From positions 258,983 to 320,144 of the forward strand of contig ML977027.1 in assembly GCA_010015675.1 (NCBI GenBank): 61,162 nt of DNA. The letters run 5' to 3'. This DNA is from Byssothecium circinans. Its lineage: Eukaryota; Ascomycota; Dothideomycetes; Pleosporales; Massarinaceae. The translations under genes and the position numbers were made by a program. The notes beneath the pieces are model-generated. The model worked only from the letters and a program-made list of their open reading frames with translations. It did not search any database and was not told the origin of the DNA. Of this stretch, positions 20,249-31,598 are shown piece after piece; within the stretch, counting starts at the first letter, position 1; each line of letters begins with the position of its first letter.

Positions 20249-21766
20249 TCAACCTTCCCATCCCTTCATCACCCCCTCCAAAACCCCAGTAATGATCCCA
20301 AAATCCTTCGAGATATCAGCCCTCCAATTCGACACCGCGAACCTACACGCCGGCTTTCCTTCCCATGCCGTCCCCGACACGTAGATCTTCTTAGTCGCGT
20401 TGATTCTCTCCACAAGTTCCTGGTTCAAGGCGTCGTCCTTCGCTCCGAAGAGTACTATGATATACACATTGCTGATAACCTCTTCCCTCGTGTTCCCGAC
20501 CTTGGCAAGAAGCTCGAGGTCATCGCTGTCTTCAAGGTACCCAGCTACGGCTCGCGAGAGAGCGATTTGGCGCTCGAGCATGTCCCTGTACCCGTCGCTG
20601 CCGTACGCGGTCAAGCTCGCGTACACAGGCAGCGCGCGGAAGCGTCGAGAATTCTCCAGGCCGATGTTGAGGGGTGACATGATATCATCTGTAGCAGGGC
20701 CCGTGCTGAGGTATGCAGCGTTTGGGTTTCCGAAGACACAGGGTGCTATGTTGCGGTGTTTGGAATAGAAAAACCCGCAATCGTAGGGCACGTTGAGTAA
20801 CTTGTGTCCGTCTCCAGTGATGGAATCCGCGAGTTCGAGACCGGCACAGGCGTCGATTATGGATTGGTGTGCAGGGGAAGTGAGGATGCGACCCATGATG
20901 CCAAATGCGCCGTCGACGTGGATCCAGGCGCCGTACATATCAGCTAGGTTGCGTAGCTCTTGCATTTCCTGCAGCCCCGACGTAGCGAAGAGACCGGTGT
21001 TGACTTCAGAGGCTGAGACGGCGATGATGGACGCCGTGCCTTGTCGTTCGAGCAATTTTTTCAGTTGCGGTATGTCGAACTTACGCGGCGAGGTTGCGAG
21101 ACTGACATCTTTGACTGAGGCGCGACCAAGACCTAGGATGCCGGCGGCTTTGAGGAGGGACGAGTGCGGGACTGTGGTGAGGATTTGGAGTTTGTCGATG
21201 TTGGCCCGGTGCATGGCTTCTACGATGCCTAGTTCGCCTACACTGTTCACGGCATCGCTTGTATGCGCTGTTGCTTCTCGGATGATATATTCGCGTCCGC
21301 ACGCGAGGCCGATGATGTTGCTTGCTGTGGCTCCTGTGGTAAAGAGTCGATGGGGCCATTGCTCCGGATCTAGCTTTAGCAACTCGCACAGCATCGACAG
21401 CGCGGTGTCTTCGACATTCGCACTGACGCTTTCCTTGGGGAGATGCACATGGGCGTTTTGGTCGTAGGCTGTTACGAGGTTGTCGGCAAGAGCTGCGGCA
21501 GGCGTACTGCCGCCAGTGACGAAGCCGTAGTAGTTTGGAGACTGAGAGGAGGCGGGGAGTCCTGGGCCTATATCTTCGCGTAGGTGGCGGATGGTTTCTT
21601 GGAGGCCGAGTCCGGTGGTTGGGAGGGTCCTTCGGAGGGAGGCGCGGGCGTGGGTTAGTGCGGAGGAGGGAGGGAGGACCTGAAAGGGTGGAGGGGAGGT
21701 GGTGAGTTCTGAGATTGAAGTCGAAAGGGTGGTGAATGTATCGGGGTCGGCGATCATGTTGGACAT
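20249..21766 (-). CDS. PLP-dependent group II decarboxylase (aromatic-L-amino-acid decarboxylase-like)
   Basis: This is a single-exon gene of 505 aa. Visible family features are PNYYGFVTGGSTPAAALADN near residue 82 (substrate pocket), FTTGATASNIIGLACGRE near 141 (phosphate-binding), and WIHVDGAFG near 285, where the Asp pairs with the PLP ring nitrogen. DSITGDGHKLLNVPYDCGFF near 318 has the His-Lys whose Lys forms the Schiff base. The protein should decarboxylate an amino acid in the cytosol. Fungal members of this class are often annotated as tyrosine/DOPA/tryptophan or glutamate decarboxylase-like, and specificity cannot be read here. The start MSNMIADP was chosen as the first ATG. It is divergent from the RecQ gene. 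Confidence 0.85.
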   Translation of the reverse strand: MSNMIADPDTFTTLSTSISELTTSPPPFQVLPPSSALTHARASLRRTLPTTGLGLQETIRHLREDIGPGLPASSQSPNYYGFVTGGSTPAAALADNLVTAYDQNAHVHLPKESVSANVEDTALSMLCELLKLDPEQWPHRLFTTGATASNIIGLACGREYIIREATAHTSDAVNSVGELGIVEAMHRANIDKLQILTTVPHSSLLKAAGILGLGRASVKDVSLATSPRKFDIPQLKKLLERQGTASIIAVSASEVNTGLFATSGLQEMQELRNLADMYGAWIHVDGAFGIMGRILTSPAHQSIIDACAGLELADSITGDGHKLLNVPYDCGFFYSKHRNIAPCVFGNPNAAYLSTGPATDDIMSPLNIGLENSRRFRALPVYASLTAYGSDGYRDMLERQIALSRAVAGYLEDSDDLELLAKVGNTREEVISNVYIIVLFGAKDDALNQELVERINATKKIYVSGTAWEGKPACRFAVSNWRADISKDFGIITGVLEGVMKGWEG

Positions 21767-22299
21767 GGTGGATGGGATGATGGTTGATGAAAGGTTTAAA
21801 GGGAAACAACAGTGAAGTGGTAATCGTCAGTGATGTCGAACTTCAGTCACCATGAGGTGTTGAAAAGACAGCTTTTGAACAAATAGGCAGCGAAGGTGTC
21901 ATTCTCATGCGTGTTTGGGGCATCACACAGATGAATATGTGTGAACCTCGGAGTCATCGCTCATCTGAACGACGCTAGGCATCTTCGGCATGCCATTTTG
22001 AACTTCTCCTTCACTAAAATAGGAAAGCACAGCCGAAATTCATGTTTTTGGTGATGTTGAAGAGGCAGCACATTGCGAGGTAAGCAGCGGTGGACCCTGA
22101 GGCCTGAGATATCCGTAGTGGGTCACGTGCATTGGCGTCTAATTAGTCATTTGGCAAGCGCGACCGAGAACGCGACCGCGACAACATACACTATAACACC
22201 CCACATCGCCACCGATACACGCTCAACCCCGGACCGACGGATGCTTCTCGACGCGCCAAATACCGATGCGGACCTCTCACTGTGAAGGGCAACGTTCTA
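21767..22299. promoter_or_regulatory. Divergent promoter between decarboxylase and RecQ helicase
   Basis: The interval is 530 bases. A perfect CACGTG E-box lies at 22124-22129 (TCACGTGC context), a type bound by bHLH factors in fungi. Whether it is used, and for which gene, is inference. Confidence 0.45.
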
Positions 22300-25200
22300 A
22301 TGCCTCCTAAGAACAATCTGAGCGCGCAGATCAAATGGTTATTGGACGAGAAGCCATTCATTGCAAACGCCGCTTCTGTCGTTCACTACGATCCCAACGC
22401 CCCCGAGAGCTCAGCAATACTGGCGCCGACCGCTTCGCAGCTTTCCTCATTCATATCACCTACACCGAACAATGAGCCCGACCCAGCGCCTTCGCGAGCG
22501 ATTACCCAACCGAGACCCGCTCCAGCTCGCGCCCCAACATACACAGTTGATATACACAAAGCACCGCCGGAGCAGGCAACGTTCTCAGATATGGCCAGGC
22601 TGAGGGCCACGCCGGGCAGCGGGAAGCCGAGACTCGTGCTGGCGGGGCTGCATGTACCTCCTTCAACCAGTACGCAACGGGTTGGGGAAGGCTCAGCAAG
22701 GCGCAATTCGGGAACTCTGGTTACTCCAATATCGGAAAGACCATCATCTACGAAAGATCGAGCGCAGCCGCAGGATATCGAATCAATTGACCTCACCTCG
22801 CCCATTTCGGGTAGTGTGAACAGGGGCAAGAAGAGGAAGAGCGATGAGTTTGAGGCAGACTTCAGGCATCGAAAGTCACCAAGGCCAGCCAAAATAGTCG
22901 CTCCTTTTAATCCGACCACCAATCACGAAGGCTTCACACACATCGACGAGGTCGCGGCTGTTCCCGAGAGTCCGCCTCCGCCGTATTCCACCGCACTGCA
23001 AACAGCTCGAGATGCACCCTTGGGAAGTGACGACTTCGGTCTACACGATCTTCCTGATGAGGACTTGGTCATGCCAGACGTGGATCTCCAGGCCACTCCT
23101 AGTAACCGCAAACGCAAGTCATTAAGCCGCGTACCTTCTGAAACTTCTGCTCCTGCAAGGAAGATGGGAAAACAGGGCCGTAGTCCATCGCCATTGAAGA
23201 AGCTACGCGACAACTTGAAAGATGCATCTGGCAAAGACTCAACCTCACGTACTCCTTCGAAGCGAAGAGTGCGCCATGCAGTCATGGACTCAGAGGAAGA
23301 TGAATTTGACGGGTTTGACGATTCCGAGACAGAGACCAAGCCGGTTGTTAGGGCCAGGAGATCTCCACGAAAAGCGCCCGAAAAGCCTATCAAAGAGTTG
23401 TCACAGACGAACCTCCCGATCCGATCACCCTCCAAACCAGCCCAAAAGGCCAGCACACAACGACCAGACTTTGCACCATTAGCCACCCCGGCGACATCCC
23501 AATCTCCGAGAAGGGTGCGTGCTTCTCCGGAAAAAGCTGAATCGACTTCGTCATCAACACTTTCGAATCTCCAACAGCACCCACAAGCTTCAGAGTTGTC
23601 GAAAGAGCAGAAAGAGTCAATCAAGCAGGCAGTGGAAATATTCTTTGATGCTGAAGGGTTCCGTTTGAAGCGACAGGTGGAGGCCGTTACCGCAAATTGG
23701 GTCAAGTTGAAAGCCCTGTTCTTGAAGCAGTTAGAATCAGGCTCTACGGATTCAACTGCCACAGAAGCAAAGATCAAGCATATGCGCACCGCGCAAGTCG
23801 CCCTCAAAGAACTAGTCTCACTGAAAGACGAATATGATGACTTGAGCGCAAAGCGACAAGAGGTTAGGGCGAAGATTGACGAAGCTCTTGACACAGGTGA
23901 TTTTGATGTTGCCGACGGTGCAACGCTCAAAACCTACGTTCGCAAGCTCGAAGAGTTGCAGGTGAAGGTCTACTATCTCCTTGAACCAGCGGACATGGAG
24001 AAGTATATGAAATCTGTACCAAGCGGAAGAGACGATGATCTCCATGGTGTTGTGGTGAAGTCAACACAGGCGGTCCCTCCAAAGTCCAAAGGCCTCCAGG
24101 TTCCCGGCTCCAGTCGTGTCCCTCAGACACAGTTCGTGAAGCAGACGCAGGTATCCGCGCAAGAAGTTTGGACGCCAAAACATCGTATTCGCTTTGCCGA
24201 GCAGCGCACCACAGCCTCCCCGCCTCCACCTCTGGATTGGGACAGTAAAACTGAATATCATGGCTCCACGACCGGAGGACTTAGATCCGCACCGGAACCA
24301 AAATCGCATCATCGAATACCAGAGACGCCCCATCGACAACACACCCGGCCAAATACTGCGTACAATTACGACGAGCCCGACTCACGCATGCCTGATGAGG
24401 AGTTTGGCGAAGATTTCGAGGATTTCGATCCCCACGAAAACAGCAGTGCCGCGCCAGAGACCATGGGTGTCGATGAGCAAGAGGAGAACTTCTGCGATGA
24501 CGACGACGACGATGCTTTCGAGCTGATCGACGATAGTGAAAGTCAACCTCCTGGTACCTACGACTGGAAAGGCGACAGAGTGGACACGCGCTATTCTCAA
24601 GTCTCTAGGACCGTACTCACAGAAACTTCAGTTAACCGAGTTGCTGTGCGCAACGCTCCACAATCACCGAAGAAGCCATTGATGAGCTTGCCTGGTATGA
24701 ACTTTCCTTGGTCACGGGATGTGAAAAATGCGCTTCTGCACAAGTTTGGCCTTCGTGGCTTCCGTGCCGGACAGCTAGAAGCCATCAATACGACGCTCGC
24801 TGGAGAGCACTGTTTCGTCCTCATGCCGACCGGTGGTGGTAAATCTCTGTGCTACCAACTACCATCAGTTATATCCTCTGGGAAGACCCGCGGCGTCACC
24901 ATTGTAGTATCACCACTATTGAGTTTGATGGAAGATCAAGTCTCGGCCTGCAAGAATCGATGGGACATGCAGGCGTTTTTAATAAACGGAGAGTCTACCG
25001 CTGCGGAGAAAGCCCACATCATGGATGGCTTGTCCCAGTCTGAGCCGGAGAAATTCATACAGCTGCTCTACGTTACACCCGAAATGTTGAGTAAGAACCA
25101 GAGGATGATTTCTATTTTCGAAAGGCTACACCAACGCAAGCGTCTTGCCCGCCTTGTCATTGACGAAGCACACTGCGTCAGCCAGTGGGGCCACGATTTC

Positions 25201-27563
25201 CGACCTGACTACAAGGCTTTGGGAGATGTGCTGCGCCAATTCCCAGGTGTGCCAATCATCGCTCTCACGGCAACAGCCACCCAGCTCGTCCGTACAGACG
25301 TGATGTCAAACCTGGGGATTCGTGGTGGCCGTCTGTTCTCGCAAAGCTTCAACCGTCCGAATCTTTCTTACGAAGTCCAGCCAAAGGCCAAGGGTGTGGT
25401 CTTGACCATTGCCGACTTGATTAAGTCAAAATACTCTGGAAAGTCAGGCATTATATATTGCCTGTCTCGAAAGAGTTGCGAGTCGGTTGCGCAAAAGCTT
25501 TGCGCCATGGGTATTAAAGCTTACCATTATCATGCTGGCATGGAGTCAGCTGAACGGTCTGACGTCCAGATCAAGTGGCAAGCCAATGAGTACCACGTCA
25601 TTGTTGCTACAATAGCTTTTGGTATGGGCATAGACAAAGCAGATGTTCGATTTGTTATACATCATACTCTGCCGAAGAGCTTGGAAGGCTACTACCAGGA
25701 GACGGGACGTGCAGGACGAGATGGAAAGCGTTCTGAATGCTATCTGTTCTACCAGTATGCCGACTGCAACACCTTGAGAAAGATGGTCGAAGAAGGAGAT
25801 GGAAGCCGAGAGCAGAAGCAGCGCCAGCATGATATGCTTCGAAATGTCATACAGTTCTGCGAAAACAAGAGCGATTGTCGTAGGGCACAGGTGCTGGGCT
25901 ACTTCAACGAGCCGTTCAAGCGTGAGAACTGCAAGCGGACCTGCGATAATTGCCGGTCCGATGCCACATTCGAAGAGCAAGACATGACCGAGTATGCTGC
26001 TGCTGCCATCCAGCTGGTGAAGCAAGTCGAGCAGTCCAATGTCACGTTACTTCAATGTGTTGACGCATTCCGAGGCGCAAAGAATGCCAAGTTGAAGAAG
26101 GGTGACCTTGGAGATTGCTTCGGGTTTGGAAAAGACTTGGAGCGAGAGAACGCCGAACGTGTCTTTACTCACTTACTTGAAGCCCAAGCTCTCAAGGAAG
26201 AAAGCAAATCGAATAAGGCTGGCTGGGCCACCAATTACGTCCGTGTAAGTTGTCCACAACTTTCGAACACTGTAGAGTATGATTAAACATTTTCTAGCTT
26301 GGCTCCAAATATCGTGATTACGAGATGCGCAGGAAGGCATTCAAGATGCAGATTCGCCTTTCACCTCGTAAAGCGCGATTCAAAGAACCGAAGAAGAAGG
26401 CTACGAAGAGCCGCAACGAGTATCCTTCGACAAACGTCTCCTCCCCGGTCCGACCTATCGCCAAGCGCAATATCAGGGACTTTGCATATCAGGAAGACGA
26501 TAATGACGACGCTTACTTTGAAGAAGCTCCAAGCCCTTCTCGTAGAAAGAACCGACGAGGGTATCAGAATGACGGGTTTGTTGTCAATGATGACGATGCT
26601 GACGATGGATTTGCACCCATCCGTACGGCAGAGTCGAGGCAACAGAAGGGTGGGAACAAAAAGAAGGCACGAGGACCACCGATCACAGTAGATGACCGAG
26701 TAGCCGGATTGACCGATACGCAAAAGGATATCTTGGGCGATTTCATGGAGGGCGCGAAGACCATGATTCGCAAAATCAAGATGGACAGCGGCATGCGTCA
26801 ATCACCCTTTTCTGATACCATTCTCAGGGAGATGTGTCTCGATCTACCCAAGAACAAGGAAGAAATGCTTGCAATCCCTGGTATCAACCCTACCATGGTG
26901 GAATCGCATCACAGAATTTTCCTAAAGCTCATCAAAAACTCAAGGGAGTTCTTTGAGGCATGTGGAGCCGTACCCGTCCCTAAGAACCAGCTCTCTAGAC
27001 GACCTCCTGTGCAGCAGGTCGACGTTGAAGATGACGACGAAGACGATGAGTACGAGGGGCCGCTGGATCCGAACCACGTGAACGTCATTGACTTGTGTGG
27101 GAGCGATGATGATGGTGGACTGGTAGCCAACAACGATGACGAGAGCGACTACTCGTACGGAGAAGATGACGACGAGGATGATGGTGAAGTGCATGTTAGT
27201 CACCACTTCAATCAACGGGCTGACCCTAGCGTGGAGCACTTCAACAGTCGGTACTCACAGATTGAATCTGAGAGACCGAACCCACGACCCAAGGCTCTCG
27301 CGGCGGCAACATCGAGAGCTAGTGGCTCCAAAACCACGTTCTTCAAGAAAAGGGGTGCAGCTCGTAAGAGAGGGTCTGGTAGTTATGGACGAGGCGGAGG
27401 ATACGGTGGAGTGTCGAAGAAGGCGCCTAGAAAGTCTGGCGGTGCGAGCGGTACGAAGAAGGCGACCGGAGCTGGTGGTCCCAGTCGTCGGCCCGGTGCA
27501 GGTGCAGGGGCTGGGGGTGGAGGTGGAGGCGGTTGGGGATCGATCATGGCGATGCCAACGTGA
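22300..27563 (+). CDS. SGS1: RecQ DNA helicase, Sgs1/BLM/QDE-3 type
   Basis: Exons 22300-26244 and 26298-27563 encode ~1,736 aa. A long disordered N-terminus (~1-790) has a short coiled region near 440-560 and acidic patches near 700-745. The helicase core follows: motif 0/[14 protein letters not shown]...[15 protein letters not shown] (~820-850), DEAH in [19 protein letters not shown] (~953), ALTATA (~987), and [12 protein letters not shown] (~1130). A Zn-binding RQC part (CKRTCDNC, ~1212) and an HRDC domain (~1445-1530) come next. The C-terminus is a Gly/Arg/Lys-rich tail. This is the layout of BLM-class helicases that dissolve recombination intermediates with Top3/Rmi1 in the nucleus; the Neurospora member also acts in quelling. 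The 53-base intron falls between RQC and HRDC. The ATG at 22300 is the first in frame. Confidence 0.93.
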
Positions 27564-29020
27564 GTGTGCGGTGTTCGAGCAGGCTTGATGTGCTTGTCGT
27601 ATGAGTGTTGGACACAATTGGGACGATGAGATGGTGTTGGTATAACTGGAGTGTTTTACTGTTTCACCCACGATCTTACGACCAAAGTATTTTTAGACGA
27701 TCTCAAGAAGACCATGTTGACGCATCCAGATCTTCAAGACATGGCGGCGTTATTCATGGCTGGGGTCTTCGTAGCTTTTATACCAAACATTGTAGTTATC
27801 AAGTATAACTACTGTAAACTTACTCTCTGCCACACACTCTTTAGATATTCGCCCCCAGATATTGCGATCTAAACCCATCTGCACTCCAAACTAGAACCGC
27901 GCCTGGGGTTCGCAACCCGCATAAAGCTGATTCAACCTCGCAGCGGGATGGATTACTCTCCTCAAGGGTGAGCTCTCTTCCCTAGCTTACATCTTGAGGT
28001 TCAATGGCTGGCAGAGTGAGCGGTTTCCCAAAATGGGGATCTTAAGGTTATTGCGCCCGATCGCACATGACTCGAGACAAACGTGTTTGGAAAAGAGCGC
28101 CGCAGCTAGTGGTGTGCTGCGGTGGATCTCCGCGCGCTTCATCATTTGCATTATTGAAGCTTGAACTTGGGGACGAAAGAGAGGTGTTCTTGTGTGGGGA
28201 TGGAAAGCTGGGGGTTTGATTCAGAGGGTTATGAGTGGTGTGTTCAAAGGCCGCGGCGTATGACGTCATGCGTGCGGTATCCGATGGGCGTTGACCTCTT
28301 GGGGAGTGCTTTGGGCGAGAGAGATGGGATGGGAAGATATTCAATATCGGTGACATGAACTGAACTGCTGATTGCATGGTTGTCAAGGCAGCAATTCGCA
28401 GGTACGATTTGGAAGTCAACATCATCCTTGACTACACGACTTTCTTTACCACTTTCACCTTTCAACTGTCATGCTAATAATCGACTCATCGAATTCCAGC
28501 ATACTCTAAACAATCGCATTCGCAACAAAAGAACAACACGTCGAAGTCTCCAACCGCTCAAAACCACGATGTTCTCTGACACCGGGAAGATGCGGCCAAG
28601 GCACTTAGTAGTTTCTCGAGACTTCTGTGGATCTGCCATCCACAATTCTGACCATCTTCGGCCCGAGTACACAGGCAGAGCCGACTGTGCACATGATCTC
28701 TCACTGTCAAAACTTGCAGGAAATAGTTCAAGCCGTCACAGTTGCGCAACACCTGCCGCGGCTGTGAGCCATCATGGGGAACGCGTGGTAAGGATGTCAA
28801 TGATGCGCTAACCTTGTTGGTCGTTGCTTCTCCACACTGGACCTCCGCATTCTCTTGACCTGGAGCTGTGAAGATATTTAAGTATGTTGATCGTCCCCCC
28901 TCGAGCATTTTTGGTTTTTTCTCTCGTCAGGTCGGCTTTGACGGTGAGACTAGGCAACGACAACTTCTATACAAGTCATTCTTGTATTCAGTTCATGAGA
29001 GAATCATCTTCTGATTCATA
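27564..29020. other. Intergenic, no confident gene
   Basis: Open frames at 28380-28811 (plus, 143 codons) and 28558-28908 (minus, 116 codons) overlap each other and match nothing I recognise. The 3' end of the RecQ transcript and the promoter of the sugar transporter lie here. Confidence 0.45.
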
Positions 29021-30888
29021 ATGGGTAATATAGAAAAAGATAGTACCATGGACGGCGTATATACGTCGAACCATGAAGAAGTCGCCGCGAATGCAGTTCT
29101 CTCTACAGAGCGCGCTTGGGAGACGAGGGAGCCGTATGGACCTGCTGGTAACACCCGTCTCCTCCTCGCTACGGAGTCAACCAACTAACGAACAAATAAA
29201 TAGGATTCAAAGGCCTCTTCAACAACCCATTCGTCTTCCTCTGCGCTCTGTTCGCAACCATCGGCGGTCTGCTCTTCGGCTATGACCAGGGTGTAATTTC
29301 CGTGACTCTCGTCATGGACCAGTTTCTCAACCGCTTCCCAAGAGTATCAGAAACCGCGTCTGGAGCTGGATTTTGGAAGGGTCTTATGACCGCTATGTTG
29401 GAGCTTGGTGCATTGATTGGTGCGCTGTTCGCTGGATACTGTGCCGATCGTCTCAGTCGAAAATGGTCCATCGTCGTCGCCGTCTGTATCTTCACCGTTG
29501 GGAGCATTCTCCAGACCGCCGCTGTTGAGTACGGCATGTTGACCGTAGGACGCTTGGTCGGGGGTATCGGGATCGGTATGCTCGCTACAACCTCGCCACT
29601 CTACATCTCAGAAATCGCTCCTCCCGAGATCCGTGGCGCACTGCTCGTACTTCAAGAATTCAGCATTGTCTTGGGTATAGTAGTAGCGTTCTGGACTACA
29701 TACGGAACACGCTACATGCCATCTGAATGGTCATGGCGCCTTCCCTTCCTGATCCAAATGATACCCGGAGTTATCCTCGGCGCTGGTATCATCTTCTTGC
29801 CTTTCTCGCCCCGATGGCTTTCCTCCAAGGGCCGTGATCAAGAAGCCCTGGAGGTTCTATCTACGCTTCGAAGACTGCCTAAGACCGATTCCCGTGTTCA
29901 TCAGGAATGGTGCGAGATCCGAGCTGAAGTCGCTTTCAAGCAGGAAGTCAGTGCTGAACGCCATCCTAATCTGCAAGAGAACACGCGCGCGAATCGCTGG
30001 AAACTCGAGATCGTGGCTTGGACAGACTGCTTCAAGCACGGCTGCTGGAGACGTACTATGGTCGGTTGCGGAATCATGTTTTTCCAGCAATTCGTCGGTA
30101 TCAATGCTCTCATCTACTATTCTCCCTCGCTCTTCAAGACCCTCGGTCAGGACTACGAGATGCAACTCCTTCTCTCTGGAATCATCAATTGCACGCAACT
30201 CGTCGGTGTTGCAACGTCGCTGTATACCATGGATCGGTTTGGGAGGAGGCCGTTGTTGCTCGTAGGTGCGGCACTGATGTTTATCTCGCATCTCATCATT
30301 GCGGTTTTGGTGGGCAAGTTTGGGGATAATTGGACGGCTCATGTGGCGCAGGGATGGGTTGCTGTTGCGTTTCTCTTCTTTTATATGTTTAGCTTTGGTA
30401 AGAAAGTTTCAGTGCGAATTGCTTGTGAGATTTATGCTAACTGCGTTATAGGTGCTACGTGGGGACCTGTACCCTGGGCTCTGCCGTCGGAGATTTTCCC
30501 ATCCTCACTTCGAGCAAAGGGCGTGGCGCTCTCGACTTGCTCAAACTGGTTCAATAATTTCCTTATCGTAGGTCAACTCCTCTCATCATTATCTCCACTC
30601 GACCCCCACCACAACCACGACTACTAACAAGCAATCCAGGGCCTCATCACACCCCCACTCGTGCAAAACACAGGCTTCGGCGCATATACCTTCTTCGCTG
30701 TCTTCTGTCTTCTCGCATTCGTCTTCACCCTCTTCATTGTTCCTGAAACTGCGGGACGCAGTCTAGAGCAGATGGATGCCGTGTTCAAGGATGTTTCGAG
30801 CGAGGCCGAGGAGCAGAGGAAGATGAGGATTGAGAAGGAAATTATGGAGGGGAATCGGAGGGCTTATCAAGCTGATCAGGATGTTTGA
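29021..30888 (+). CDS. MFS sugar transporter (sugar porter family)
   Basis: Exons 29021-29147, 29204-30397, 30452-30567 and 30640-30888 encode 561 aa. It has the 12-helix sugar porter signature: GGLLFGYDQGVISV in TM1, RLSRKW loop, GRLVGGIGIGM, PLYISEIAPPEIRGAL, FSPRWL, QQFVGINALIYYSP in TM7, DRFGRRPLL, WGPVPWALPSEIFP in TM10, and PETAGRSLEQMD at the end of TM12. It should import a hexose or related polyol by proton symport across the plasma membrane. The first exon supplies a hydrophilic 42-aa cytosolic N-terminus. The last three introns keep frame with phases 1, 1 and 0. It sits next to the GMC oxidoreductase; shared regulation is possible but unproven. Confidence 0.93.
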
Positions 30889-31598
30889 TTGCGGGAAGGA
30901 GGGTTGCGTTGAGGAAGGCGAATGGGTTGATTGGGTGGTTTGAGAGAGCCATGAGAAAGAATGGCTCCAGCGTCTAGAGAGGATTTCGAAAGATATTCTG
31001 GACATTACTTCAATTATTCGAATGAATATTCCAAGTTTACGTCCTTTTGGCGCTAATTAGTGTAAAAGATTCGTACGTCCACTGTCCGTCAGTGGGGACC
31101 GCACCTTTGAACCAAATTCATACTTTTACGGGCATTTACATGCAGTGTATAGACAAAGCGCATGACATTTGGTACTGAAAGGTACCCGACAACCAAGTTT
31201 AGCCCCGGGGCCCGAATTTACTCACGTGACGAGATATCAGTCAAACACCTTTTGTGCTGGGTCTATTTCTCTAAAAACAGCCACTGGATTATTGAATTAC
31301 AGCCGGATTTTAGCCTTAAAGGGGGTTTACGTACGGTACCAAATCTTAGCACGATAGGCGCACGTGCGTATGCCACCGGCACAAGTTGGGCGTGCCGCTT
31401 CGGCCAATCATGCGTTGGTTGCCTTGGGAATCCAATGTCCTTTCATAGCCAATTATAAGCTTCCTAATGTTGCAAGCTCTAACGGTAACAGTCCATCCCA
31501 CCCTACTAAGCGGCGTGGTCATTTCCCTGTTCTCCCAGCACACTTCTGCTCTTCCCCTTCAGCAGAAAAGCAGCGAAAGTTAAGAGAAACATTCCCAG
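30889..31598. other. Intergenic between transporter and GMC gene
   Basis: About 700 bases that presumably contain the promoter of the GMC oxidoreductase. A CT-rich tract lies at ~31,535-31,560, just before its ATG. No gene is supported. Confidence 0.5.

Noticed and set aside
28380..28908. Overlapping ORFs of 143 and 116 codons on opposite strands
   Set aside because: No domain, no signal peptide, and no reason to prefer either strand.
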